From the NCBI GenBank assembly GCA_012798435.1, contig JAAZNF010000087.1:62001-126000 (forward strand): DNA of 64,000 nucleotides. Direction: 5' to 3'. The number at the start of each line of letters is the position of its first letter. Positions within the stretch are counted from its first letter, which is position 1. Below the pieces are notes generated by a model that was not told where the DNA came from, made no database searches, and was given only the letters and a program-made list of their open reading frames with translations. Source of the DNA: Myxococcales bacterium. GTDB taxonomy: Bacteria; Myxococcota; B64-G9. Positions 9,551 through 17,479 of the stretch are shown here, piece after piece. Made by a program: the position numbers and the translations under genes.

Positions 9551-10947
9551 TCAGCGCGCGCACCTACCGGGTCCACTTCGTGGGCATCGGCGGCATCGGG
9601 ATGAGCGGCATCGCCGAGCTGCTGCTCAACCTCGGGTACCAGGTCAGCGGCTCGGACCTTGCGGAGAACGAGAACGTGGCCCGCCTGCGCCAGCTCGGTG
9701 CCCGGGTGCAGGTGGGACACAGCGCCGAACACCTGACGGAGGCCGACGTGGTGGTCGTTTCCAGCGCCGTCCGGCCGGACAACCCCGAGGTGCTCTCGGC
9801 GCACCAGCGGCACATCCCCGTCATCCCCCGGGCGGAGATGTTGGCCGAACTCATGCGCATGAAGCGCGGGATCGCGGTGGCCGGGACACACGGCAAGACC
9901 ACCACCACCTCGCTGCTCGGCACCGTGCTTTCCGAGGCCGGCCTGGATCCGACCCTGGTCATCGGTGGCCGCCTGAACAGCTTGGGCAGCAACGCCCGGC
10001 TGGGGCGGGGGGAGTACCTGGTGGCCGAGGCCGACGAGAGCGATGGCTCCTTCCTGCGGCTCCAACCCACCCATGCCATCGTGACCAACATCGATCCCGA
10101 GCATCTCGATCATTTCCAGACCTTCGAGGCCGAGCAACAGGCCTTCCTGCAGTTCGCCAACCAGGTGCCGTTCTATGGGCTGGTCGTAGCCTGTCAGGAC
10201 CACCCGGTGGTGGCAGCGCTGTTGCCCCGCATCGGAAAGCGGGTGGTGAGCTACGGCTTCTCGCCCCAGGCCGAGATCCGGGCCCAGGCCGCATCCTTCG
10301 GGGAGCGAGGTTCGAGCTTCGAAGCCTGGCGTGATGGTCAGCGCCTGGGACGGGTGGAGCTGCGCTTGCTGGGACGGCACAACGTCCAGAACGCGCTGGC
10401 CGTCATCGCCATGGCCGATGAGGTCGGGGTGCCGTTCGAGATCACCGCCCGCGCCCTGGCGGGATTCCAGGGTGTGCAGCGGCGCTTCAGTCTGGTCGGC
10501 GAGATCGGCGGCGTCCGGGTGGTGGACGACTACGCCCATCATCCCGAGGAGATCCGGGCCACCCTGGCCGGCGCCCGGCTGTGCCACCCCGAGCGGCGCC
10601 TGGTGGTGGTCTTCCAACCGCACCGCTTCACCCGCACTCGGGACCTGGGGCCGGCCTTCGGTTCGGCGTTCCAGGACGCGCACGTGGTGCGCCTCCTGGA
10701 GATTTACTCCGCCGGTGAATCGCCCCTGCCCGGTGTAAGCGGCGCGGGCCTGATGGCGCACCTTGCGGCGAGCGGGCATCCAGACGCGGAATTCCTGGGC
10801 ACTCCGGCGGCGGCGCTCGACTGGCTGGAAGCGGAGGTGCGCCCTGGCGATCTGGTGATCACCATGGGCGCGGGCGACGTGTGGAAACTCGGAGGCAGAT
10901 TGCTCGAACGTTTGCGGAGGCGGGGAGCGGAGGACAACCTGTCATGA
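9547..10947 (+). CDS. murC: UDP-N-acetylmuramate L-alanine ligase
   Basis: First Mur ligase, attaching L-Ala to UDP-MurNAc. The N-terminal nucleotide fold starts with HFVGIGGIGMSGIAE, the ATP loop is AGTHGKTTTT, and the C-terminal domain starts with VVDDYAHHPEEI, the MurC signature. 466 residues, normal length. It is coupled by ATGA overlaps to murG and ddl. In many proteobacteria murB lies directly after murC; here there is no space for it. Confidence 0.96.
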   Translation: MISARTYRVHFVGIGGIGMSGIAELLLNLGYQVSGSDLAENENVARLRQLGARVQVGHSAEHLTEADVVVVSSAVRPDNPEVLSAHQRHIPVIPRAEMLAELMRMKRGIAVAGTHGKTTTTSLLGTVLSEAGLDPTLVIGGRLNSLGSNARLGRGEYLVAEADESDGSFLRLQPTHAIVTNIDPEHLDHFQTFEAEQQAFLQFANQVPFYGLVVACQDHPVVAALLPRIGKRVVSYGFSPQAEIRAQAASFGERGSSFEAWRDGQRLGRVELRLLGRHNVQNALAVIAMADEVGVPFEITARALAGFQGVQRRFSLVGEIGGVRVVDDYAHHPEEIRATLAGARLCHPERRLVVVFQPHRFTRTRDLGPAFGSAFQDAHVVRLLEIYSAGESPLPGVSGAGLMAHLAASGHPDAEFLGTPAAALDWLEAEVRPGDLVITMGAGDVWKLGGRLLERLRRRGAEDNLS

Positions 10948-11870
10948 ATTACAGAAACCAGCACGTTGGCGTCTTGCTGGGTGGGCACAACGCCGAGCAC
11001 GAGGTGTCGCTGCGCACCGGCGCGGCGCTGGCCAAGGCATTGCGCGGGCGCGGCTACCGGGTGACGGAGGTCCCCGTCGAGGCCGATCTGCCCGAGACGC
11101 TCCGGCGCCAGGGTATCGAGGTGGCGGTGTTGGGGGTGCACGGGCGCTTCTTCGAGGATGGTTGTCTGCAGGGCCTGCTGGAGATCATGCGCATCCCGTA
11201 CACCGGCTCCGGCGTGCTGGCCTCCGCGCTGGCCATGGACAAGGTGGCCGCCAAGAAGGTCTTTCGCGAGGGCCACCTGCCGGTGGCCGAGGAGGTGGTG
11301 GTCGAGCCGGCACGGGCCGAGTCGTTCGAGCCGTCGAGCATTCCGTTCCCCTTCCCGGTGGTGGTGAAGCCCGCGCGCGAGGGCTCCAGCGTTGGCGTGA
11401 GCATGGTGGCCGAGCCGGCTGGCCTGCGCGAGGCGCTGCGCCTGGCGGCTCGCTATGCCGGAGACATCCTCATCGAGCGGCGCATCTTCGGTCGGGAGAT
11501 GAACATCGCCGTTCTGGACGGGGAGCCGCTGGGCGTGCTGGAGGTCGTTCCCGGGGAGGACTTCTACTCATACCAGGCCAAGTACCAGTCTCAGGGGCGC
11601 ACGCGCTACCTGTTCCCGGCCCCGGTCGAGAAACCCGTCGAGGCGAGGCTGCGCGAGCTGGCGGCCGAGGCGCACCGCCGCCTGGGGTGCAGCGGGGTGA
11701 GCCGGGTGGAGATCCTGCTGGATCGACAGGGCGGCATGTTCCTCCTGGAGGTGAACACCCTGCCGGGCATGACCGAGGCCAGCCTGGTCCCCAAGATTGC
11801 CGCCGGCGCAGGATTGTCCTTCGAGGACCTCGCGGAACGGATCCTGGCGGGTGCCCGCCTGCAGGCCTGA
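10944..11870 (+). CDS. ddl: D-alanine D-alanine ligase
   Basis: ATP-grasp enzyme that joins two D-Ala molecules for MurF to use. The 308 residues include the N-terminal HNAEHEVSLRTG block, the HGRFFEDGCLQG segment, the ATP-grasp stretch KPAREGSSVGVS and the C-terminal LLEVNTLPGMTEASLVPK block with the Mg-binding Glu and Asn. The start chosen is the ATG that overlaps the murC stop. Length and the dcw location match the DdlB type. Confidence 0.95.
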   Translation: MNYRNQHVGVLLGGHNAEHEVSLRTGAALAKALRGRGYRVTEVPVEADLPETLRRQGIEVAVLGVHGRFFEDGCLQGLLEIMRIPYTGSGVLASALAMDKVAAKKVFREGHLPVAEEVVVEPARAESFEPSSIPFPFPVVVKPAREGSSVGVSMVAEPAGLREALRLAARYAGDILIERRIFGREMNIAVLDGEPLGVLEVVPGEDFYSYQAKYQSQGRTRYLFPAPVEKPVEARLRELAAEAHRRLGCSGVSRVEILLDRQGGMFLLEVNTLPGMTEASLVPKIAAGAGLSFEDLAERILAGARLQA

Positions 11871-11880
11871 AGGAGGAGTC

Positions 11881-12747
11881 GTGGCGCGGAGAAACCGCAG
11901 ACGCCCGAACCCCGAGGAGCGCAGCGCCCGGCGATCCTGGAGGCTGCGTGTCCTGGTGTGGGGGCCCCTACGGCTCCTCGGCCTGGCAAGCATCGGCGTC
12001 GCCCTCGGGGTGGGCGCCTTCGCGCTGGAGCGCTTCCTGCGTAGCTCCCCGGCGCTGACCATTCGGGTGCTGGAGGTTCGCGGCGTCGGGGTAACGCGGC
12101 CGGAAAGCTTGTTGCGCGCCGCGGGCTTGCAGGAAGGCCAGAACATCTTCTCGGTCGACGAGGTGGCCGCCGCCCGCCGGGTGCGGATCCATCCCTGGAT
12201 TCGTTATGCCCGGGTCCACCGGGTGGTACCGGATCGCATCGTGGTGGAGGTCGAGGAGTTTCAGGCCGCGGCGCTGGTGAACCTGGACGGGTTCTACTTC
12301 CTCGACCCCAGCGGCGAGATCTTCAAGCGTTGGCAAGCCGGGGAGCCGGCCGATCTGCCGGTGATCTCCGGCATCTCGAGAGAGATGGTGCAGCAGGATC
12401 CGCTACGCGCGCAGGAGAGGCTGCGAGAGGCGCTGCTGACGATCCACCACATCGAGGGCCAGGCCTGCTTGACGGGACTGCGGGTGGCCGAGATCCACCA
12501 TGATGAGCTTCTGGGCATCTCGGCCGTGCTGGATCCCGGCGCTCGCGTGGTGCACCTGGGCCCGCCTCCGGTGGCGGAACGTTTGCCGCGGTTGTGTCAG
12601 GTGCTCGCCCAGTTGAGAAAGATGCGGGTCGAGGCGGACGAGATCCGCCTGGTCCGCTCTGGCCGGTCGGAGTGGATCGGGGTGCAACTCGCCGCGGCTA
12701 TCGGCGATGCCGGAACGAACAAGAATCTGGAACTTCGGACGAGGTGA
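11881..12747 (+). CDS. ftsQ: Cell division protein FtsQ/DivIB
   Basis: Bitopic divisome protein that links the FtsZ/FtsA side to the FtsW/FtsI synthase. A basic cytoplasmic N-terminus is followed by one hydrophobic helix (about residues 25-48) and then a POTRA domain (IRVLEVRGVGVTRPESLL, HPWIRYARVHRVVPD, IVVEVEEFQAAALV) and the FtsQ beta domain (FYFLDPSGEIF). The start is a GTG, 288 codons, placed after a good GGAGG-type ribosome site ten bases beyond the ddl stop. The sequence family is weakly conserved, so the call rests on the POTRA pattern and on lying between ddl and ftsA. Confidence 0.92.
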   Translation: MARRNRRRPNPEERSARRSWRLRVLVWGPLRLLGLASIGVALGVGAFALERFLRSSPALTIRVLEVRGVGVTRPESLLRAAGLQEGQNIFSVDEVAAARRVRIHPWIRYARVHRVVPDRIVVEVEEFQAAALVNLDGFYFLDPSGEIFKRWQAGEPADLPVISGISREMVQQDPLRAQERLREALLTIHHIEGQACLTGLRVAEIHHDELLGISAVLDPGARVVHLGPPPVAERLPRLCQVLAQLRKMRVEADEIRLVRSGRSEWIGVQLAAAIGDAGTNKNLELRTR

Positions 12748-12751
12748 GGCA

Positions 12752-13984
12752 ATGGCCAAGAACAGCGAGATCCTGGTGGGACTGGACATCGGCACGACCA
12801 AGATTTGCGCCGTGGTCGGCGAGGTGCGCGAGGGCGGTGCCGTGGACATCGTGGGCATCGGCTCGGCAAAATCACGCGGCCTGCGCAAGGGCGTGGTGGT
12901 GGACATCAAGAGCACGGTGGCCTCCATCCAACAAGCCATCTCCGAAGCCGAGATGATGGCCGGTTGCGAGATCAAGAGCGCGTACGTCGGCATCGCCGGC
13001 AGCCACATCAAGGGTGTCAACTCGAAGGGCATCGTGGCGCTCAAGGACAAGGAGGTCACCCCCTCCGACATCCGGCGAGTGATCGACGCCGCCCGGGCGG
13101 TGGTCATCCCCCTGGACCAGGAGGTCATCCACGTGCTTCCGCAGGAGTATGTGATCGACAACCAGGACGGCATCAAGGAACCGCTGGGGATGAGCGGGGT
13201 GCGCCTGGAGGCGCAGGTGCACCTGGTCACCGCGGCCTGCAGCTCGGCGCAGAACCTGGTCAAGTGCGCCAACCAGGTGGGCCTGGACGTGGCCGACATC
13301 GCCCTGCAGCCGTTGGCCTCGGCCCTGGCGGTACTCAACGACGACGAGCGCGACCTGGGCGTGGTGCTGCTCGACATCGGCGGAGGAACCACCGACATCG
13401 CGGTATTCGTGAACGGCAGCATCGTCTACACGGTGGTGTTGCCCCTGGGCGGCAACCAGATCACCAGCGACATCTCCACCGGCCTGCGCACGCCGGCGCT
13501 CGAGGCCGAGAACCTCAAGGTGCGGTACGGGTGCGCCCTGGCCTCGCTGGTGGACAAGGAGGAGACCATCGAGGTGCCCTCGGTCGGGGGGCGCAGCGCC
13601 CGCTCCATGTCCCGCCAGATCCTGTGCGAGATCGTGGAGCCACGGGTCGAGGAGATCTTCGGCCTGGTGCAACGGGAGATCCAGCGCTCGGGGTACGCCG
13701 ACCTCTTGGCCTCGGGCGCGGTCATCACCGGCGGAACCTCCATCATGGAAGGCATCCCGGAACTGGCCGAGGAGGTTCTGGGCATGCCGGTGCGTCGCGG
13801 CATCCCCGAGCGGGTGGGTGGGCTCACCGACGTGGTGCGCTCGCCCATCTATTCCACCGGCGTGGGGTTGGTGCTCTACGGTCGGGATCACCTGGGCAAC
13901 AAGTTCTTCCCGGTGCGCCCCGATCGCAACCTGTACGGCCGGATCTTGCAGCGGATGCAGACCTGGATCCGGGACTTTTTCTGA
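12752..13984 (+). CDS. ftsA: FtsZ membrane tether FtsA
   Basis: Actin-fold ATPase that anchors FtsZ filaments to the inner membrane. Actin-type nucleotide motifs are visible: LDIGTTKICAVVGE at the N-terminus, LLDIGGGTTDIAVF for phosphate 2 and VITGGTSIMEGI in the adenosine region. The SHIKGVNSKGIVAL stretch belongs to the 1C domain that is special to FtsA. The last residues RMQTWIRDFF form the expected amphipathic membrane-targeting helix. 410 residues from an ATG four bases after ftsQ. Confidence 0.97.
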   Translation: MAKNSEILVGLDIGTTKICAVVGEVREGGAVDIVGIGSAKSRGLRKGVVVDIKSTVASIQQAISEAEMMAGCEIKSAYVGIAGSHIKGVNSKGIVALKDKEVTPSDIRRVIDAARAVVIPLDQEVIHVLPQEYVIDNQDGIKEPLGMSGVRLEAQVHLVTAACSSAQNLVKCANQVGLDVADIALQPLASALAVLNDDERDLGVVLLDIGGGTTDIAVFVNGSIVYTVVLPLGGNQITSDISTGLRTPALEAENLKVRYGCALASLVDKEETIEVPSVGGRSARSMSRQILCEIVEPRVEEIFGLVQREIQRSGYADLLASGAVITGGTSIMEGIPELAEEVLGMPVRRGIPERVGGLTDVVRSPIYSTGVGLVLYGRDHLGNKFFPVRPDRNLYGRILQRMQTWIRDFF

Positions 13985-14046
13985 AACTTAGGGGCTTCGA
14001 GCCCCCAACCTTGGACCGCGCGCGCGGCCCGAAAACGGAGGGAGCC

Positions 14047-15297
14047 ATGATCGAACTGATGGGAGTCGAAGAGACCGGTGCCAAGATCCGGGTGGTGGGA
14101 GTCGGCGGGGGAGGCGGCAACGCCTTGAACACCATGGTGAAGAGCGGGCTGCAGGGCGTGGTCTTCGTGGCCTGCAACACCGATGCGCAAGCTCTGGCCC
14201 AGAACGCGGCCGAGATCAAGATCCAGATGGGCGAGAACCTGACCCGGGGCCTCGGCGCCGGGGCCAACCCCGAGATCGGCCGCAGCGCCGCCATGGAATC
14301 GAAGGATCGCCTGGCCGAGGTGCTCGAGGGCGCCGACATGGTGTTCGTCACCGCCGGCATGGGCGGCGGGACGGGCACCGGGGGGGCCCCGGTGGTGGCC
14401 GAGGTGGCGCGTTCGCTGGGGTGCCTCACCGTGGGCGTGGTCACCCGCCCCTTCGTCTTCGAGGGACGGCGCCGGGCCCGTCAGGCCGAGGAGGGCATCA
14501 AGGCCCTCAAGCAATCGGTGGATACCCTGATCACCATCCCCAATCAGAAGCTCATCGACCTGGCGGGAGAGAATACGGCTCTGCTGGACGCGTTCACGCG
14601 GGTGGATCAGATCCTGCTGAACGCGGTGCGCGGCATCAGCGATCTGGTGACCGTGCCCGGCATGATCAACGTGGATTTCGCCGACGTGCGTACCGTGATG
14701 CAGAACCGCGGCATGGCGCTCATGGGCACCGGCGCCGCCACCGGTGCCAACCGGGCCCTGGAGGCGGCTCACCAGGCGGTCAACTCGCCGCTGCTGGCCG
14801 AGGTGGCCATTCAGGGCGCCACCGGCATCCTGTTGAACATCAGCGGTGGGCCCGACCTGCGTCTGTACGAGGTCAACGAGGCGGCCACCTTCATTCAGGA
14901 GCAGGTCCACGAGGAGGCCAACATCATCCTGGGCTCGGTGATCGATCCCAACATGAAAGACGAGATCAAGATTACCGTGATCGCCACCGGCTTCGAGACC
15001 TGCCCCGAACTGCTGTCGGAGCGGCCGCGCCTGGGCGCGCAGGCGGACGAGAACCTGGACATCCCCACCATCATCCGGCGCAACCGGCGGCACAACGAGC
15101 TTCAGAGCGCCCCCCCGCCGGTCCTGGAGAGGGTGCCGCTGGCCCGGCCAGCTCCGGCGCGAGTGGCGCTGCGCGAGCCGGCCCGCGACGCCGCTCGCAC
15201 GGTGGAGTCCCAGGCGGCCACGGCGGCCTTCAACTCGGTCTCGATCGAGGAGGAGGAGTACGACATCCCCACCTTCCTGCGCCGCCCGGACCGGTGA
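14047..15297 (+). CDS. ftsZ: Tubulin-like division GTPase FtsZ
   Basis: GTPase that polymerises into the cytokinetic ring. The N-terminal GTP-binding domain has VGVGGGGGNALN and the tubulin signature GGGTGTGGAPVV (around residue 105); the catalytic T7 loop appears as NVDFADVRTVM. A variable linker rich in Pro and Ala leads to the conserved C-terminal peptide DIPTFLRR, which docks on FtsA and other partners. 416 residues from an ATG preceded by GGAG. The 62-base gap to ftsA is the largest in the cluster. Confidence 0.98.
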   Translation: MIELMGVEETGAKIRVVGVGGGGGNALNTMVKSGLQGVVFVACNTDAQALAQNAAEIKIQMGENLTRGLGAGANPEIGRSAAMESKDRLAEVLEGADMVFVTAGMGGGTGTGGAPVVAEVARSLGCLTVGVVTRPFVFEGRRRARQAEEGIKALKQSVDTLITIPNQKLIDLAGENTALLDAFTRVDQILLNAVRGISDLVTVPGMINVDFADVRTVMQNRGMALMGTGAATGANRALEAAHQAVNSPLLAEVAIQGATGILLNISGGPDLRLYEVNEAATFIQEQVHEEANIILGSVIDPNMKDEIKITVIATGFETCPELLSERPRLGAQADENLDIPTIIRRNRRHNELQSAPPPVLERVPLARPAPARVALREPARDAARTVESQAATAAFNSVSIEEEEYDIPTFLRRPDR

Positions 15298-15498
15298 TCG
15301 TTCTCGGCGTACGGCCGCTCCGACAACACGCCATCCGCCACGCAGCTGCGCCTGTTCATTGTCGAGCCAGTGAATTGCGTGGATGCACCAGAAGCGGGCC
15401 TGTGGGAGATGAAATACGCACTCCCCCTACGATGAAGAAGCGGCCGGCGGGATTTTTTTAGGTTGGCGACGAAGAAAAGCGGGGCGAGCGGCTGACCA
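15298..15498. other. Gap between convergent ftsZ and ExbD genes
   Basis: About 200 bases separate the ftsZ stop from the stop of the opposing ExbD-like gene. A T-run (near 15450) follows a GC-rich stretch, but I could not draw a convincing stem with a loop in front of it. No coding region, tRNA or repeat was recognised. Confidence 0.5.
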
Positions 15499-16062
15499 TC
15501 AGCCTGCGGACTCGGCGGGCTTCTTCTGGGCGCCGCCCGTGGGCAGTACCGCGAAGTTGATGTTGGTGTAGCCGACCGAGGTGCAGGTGAACATGACCTT
15601 CTTGAGCACGCGGAAGGGGATCTGCTTGTCTCCCTGGATGATGATCTGCCCCGAGAACTGCTGGTTGGGGTGCAGCGACTGGTAGTTGCGCTTCAGGTTG
15701 TTCAACCTCTCGGAGAGGTCGGCGATCTCGAAGTTCTCGTCTTCGGCGATATCGTCCATCTTGCCGACGCTCTGGCCCTCGATGACCACCTGGCCGGCGC
15801 CGATGATGACCACCGGGGCCTGTTCCAGGGTGTCGGACTTCTCCGCCTTGGGCAGCTCGATGTCCTTCTGGATGAACAGAATCTCACCCGAGGTGGAGAA
15901 GGTCATGAGCAGGAAGATGACCAGGGTGACGAACATGTCGATCATGGGGGTCAGGTTGAGCGACACGTCGTAGCTGGCGCTCTTCTTGCGGGCCAGGTGT
16001 TTCTTGGCGTACTTGAGCTTGACCGAGTTGAGCAGGTGCGGAGCGGGTTTCTTGATGGGCAT
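15499..16062 (-). CDS. ExbD/TolR-type stator protein 2
   Basis: Bitopic inner-membrane protein of the ExbD/TolR family, which with an ExbB/TolQ partner turns proton flow into mechanical work. A basic N-terminal tail of about 35 residues, longer than in classic ExbD, precedes one transmembrane helix (LTPMIDMFVTLVIFLLM) that carries the conserved proton-binding Asp at residue 42. The periplasmic domain ends in FRVLKKVMFTCTSVGYTNI, matching the ExbD fold. 187 residues. It is the last gene of a three-gene operon, ten bases after the first ExbD-like gene, with a GGGAGG ribosome site. The substrate or partner cannot be read from the sequence. Confidence 0.88.
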   Translation of the reverse strand: MPIKKPAPHLLNSVKLKYAKKHLARKKSASYDVSLNLTPMIDMFVTLVIFLLMTFSTSGEILFIQKDIELPKAEKSDTLEQAPVVIIGAGQVVIEGQSVGKMDDIAEDENFEIADLSERLNNLKRNYQSLHPNQQFSGQIIIQGDKQIPFRVLKKVMFTCTSVGYTNINFAVLPTGGAQKKPAESAG

Positions 16063-16072
16063 GGCGTCCTCC

Positions 16073-16549
16073 CTAGATGGTCCCGGACACCGAGATGTTG
16101 GGGAACTCGTTCGCCAGGCACACGTCCATGGTGCTGATGAGATCCTCGTACTTGATGCTGTCCTCGCTCATCACCACGATGTCGTTCTTGTCCGGGTACT
16201 GGCTATGGATCTCCTTGAGCTTCTTGCCCAGGCGATCGTAGTCGTAGCGGTTGCCGGACTTGAGGATGTCCCCGTCCTGGAGGGTCTGCCCATTGGCGGT
16301 GATGAGGAAGCCCTGCGGAGTGATGGCCACCACCAGGTTGAGCTGCATGCGCTGCTCGGGCGTCTGCTCGGTGGGAGCGCCCTGGCCGGACTGGGTCACC
16401 GAGATCTTGCCGATCTGAACCCACACCGCGGCCATGAGCAGGAAGCAGATGAGGCAGCTCAGCATGTCGATGAACGGGACGAGGTTGAACTCGACGTTCA
16501 GGTTCTTCTTGCCACCGCTACGGCCGCCGGGTGCGCTGACACTGGCCAT
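16073..16549 (-). CDS. ExbD/TolR-type stator protein 1
   Basis: Second ExbD/TolR-family protein of the same operon. A short basic N-terminus leads to a helix with the conserved Asp at residue 28 (FNLVPFIDMLSCLICFLLM), followed by a periplasmic domain in which the KYEDLISTMDVC segment corresponds to the usual ExbD C-terminal helix. 158 residues with an AGGAGG ribosome site. The two ExbD-like proteins are clearly different from each other in their periplasmic parts, so they probably form a heteromeric stator core rather than being a recent duplication. Confidence 0.88.
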   Translation of the reverse strand: MASVSAPGGRSGGKKNLNVEFNLVPFIDMLSCLICFLLMAAVWVQIGKISVTQSGQGAPTEQTPEQRMQLNLVVAITPQGFLITANGQTLQDGDILKSGNRYDYDRLGKKLKEIHSQYPDKNDIVVMSEDSIKYEDLISTMDVCLANEFPNISVSGTI

Positions 16550-16603
16550 GCTTTTCCTCCTGCGGCTTGGTACACCGCTTCGGGGGAATGTTCCCGAACC
16601 TGG

Positions 16604-17275
16604 TTATTCGGCGGCGCCGCGCACGTCCGCGGTGTTCAGCTTGTCCTTGTTGGCCAGGATCAGGTTCAGCATACGCACCGTGCTCTCATTGATGTCGTCC
16701 AGCAGGTGCTGGGTAGTGCCCGAGAGCACCGAGAAAAGCACCAGGCCCAGGATGGCGGAGCCCAGCCCGAAGGCGGTGCAGTTCATGGCCTCGGAGATGC
16801 CCTTGGCCAGCAGCACGGCTTTCTCGGCGGCGTCGGCGAACGACACGGCCGCGAAGGCGCGGATCAGGCCGGTGATGGTGCCCAGCAGGCCGCACAGCAC
16901 GGCCACGTTGCCGAGCATGGCCAGGTAGCCGGTGCGCTTCTCGATCTTGGGGACCTCCTGCAGGGCCACCTCGTCCATGGCGGATTGGATCTCCTGCTCG
17001 GTGCCGTCGATACGCAGCAGGCCGGCCTTGATGATGTTGGCGAGCGGCGCGCGCTGGCTGGAGCAGTAGGTGATGGCCCGCTGCAGATTACCCTGGAAAA
17101 GGTACTTGTGCATGGTGTTGACGAAGTCGTTCTTGTTGATGCGCGCCCGGAAGAAAAGGTAGGCGATGCGCTCGGCCGCCACGGCAATGATGAAGACCAG
17201 GCAGACGGCGATGAGGTACATTCCCCAGCCACCCTCGTTGAACGCTTCGGCAATGGCGTCGAACATGTCTTTCAC
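16604..17275 (-). CDS. MotA/TolQ/ExbB family proton channel protein
   Basis: Inner-membrane pore-forming stator subunit of an Ion/proton-driven motor. It has an N-terminal helix (WGMYLIAVCLVFIIAVAAERIAY split over residues 17-39), a cytoplasmic domain, and two further helices with the characteristic LLGTITGLIRAF and GLGSAILGLVLFS stretches. 223 residues. First gene of the operon with the two ExbD-like genes downstream. One TolQ-like plus two TolR-like genes is the gene count known for the Agl gliding motor of Myxococcus, but Tol-Pal or TonB energising roles fit equally well; no tolA, tolB, pal or tonB lies nearby. Confidence 0.88.
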   Translation of the reverse strand: MKDMFDAIAEAFNEGGWGMYLIAVCLVFIIAVAAERIAYLFFRARINKNDFVNTMHKYLFQGNLQRAITYCSSQRAPLANIIKAGLLRIDGTEQEIQSAMDEVALQEVPKIEKRTGYLAMLGNVAVLCGLLGTITGLIRAFAAVSFADAAEKAVLLAKGISEAMNCTAFGLGSAILGLVLFSVLSGTTQHLLDDINESTVRMLNLILANKDKLNTADVRGAAE

Positions 17276-17348
17276 TCCTTTGTTTTCGACCTTCCAGGGT
17301 CGGAAAATTTCCTGGTCCCAGCCAGGCCCGGATTACCGTGGCCTAAAC

Positions 17349-17375
17349 ATCATATGGCCGACCGGGCGAAGTCAA
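17349..17375 (-). promoter_or_regulatory. Candidate sigma-70 promoter of the ExbB/ExbD operon
   Basis: On the minus strand TTGACT (17375-17370) and TATGAT (17354-17349) are spaced 15 bases apart, with the minus 10 box matching consensus at five of six positions. An alternative minus 35, TTGCTT, gives 19 bases. It lies about 70 bases upstream of the ExbB-like start. Seen by eye only. Confidence 0.4.
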
Positions 17376-17479
17376 GCAAAAACATATTGCAGTGGCGCAC
17401 GGCGTCGAGCGCATGGTAACTTCCCCGTGTGACACGGACTCGGACCACCCCCGGCAGTAAAAGTTCCCGCAGATTTCCC

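Noticed and set aside
15440-15470. Possible intrinsic terminator after ftsZ (GC-rich stretch then seven T)
   Set aside because: The GC part is a short self-complementary GCCGGC that cannot form a stem with a loop of usable size.
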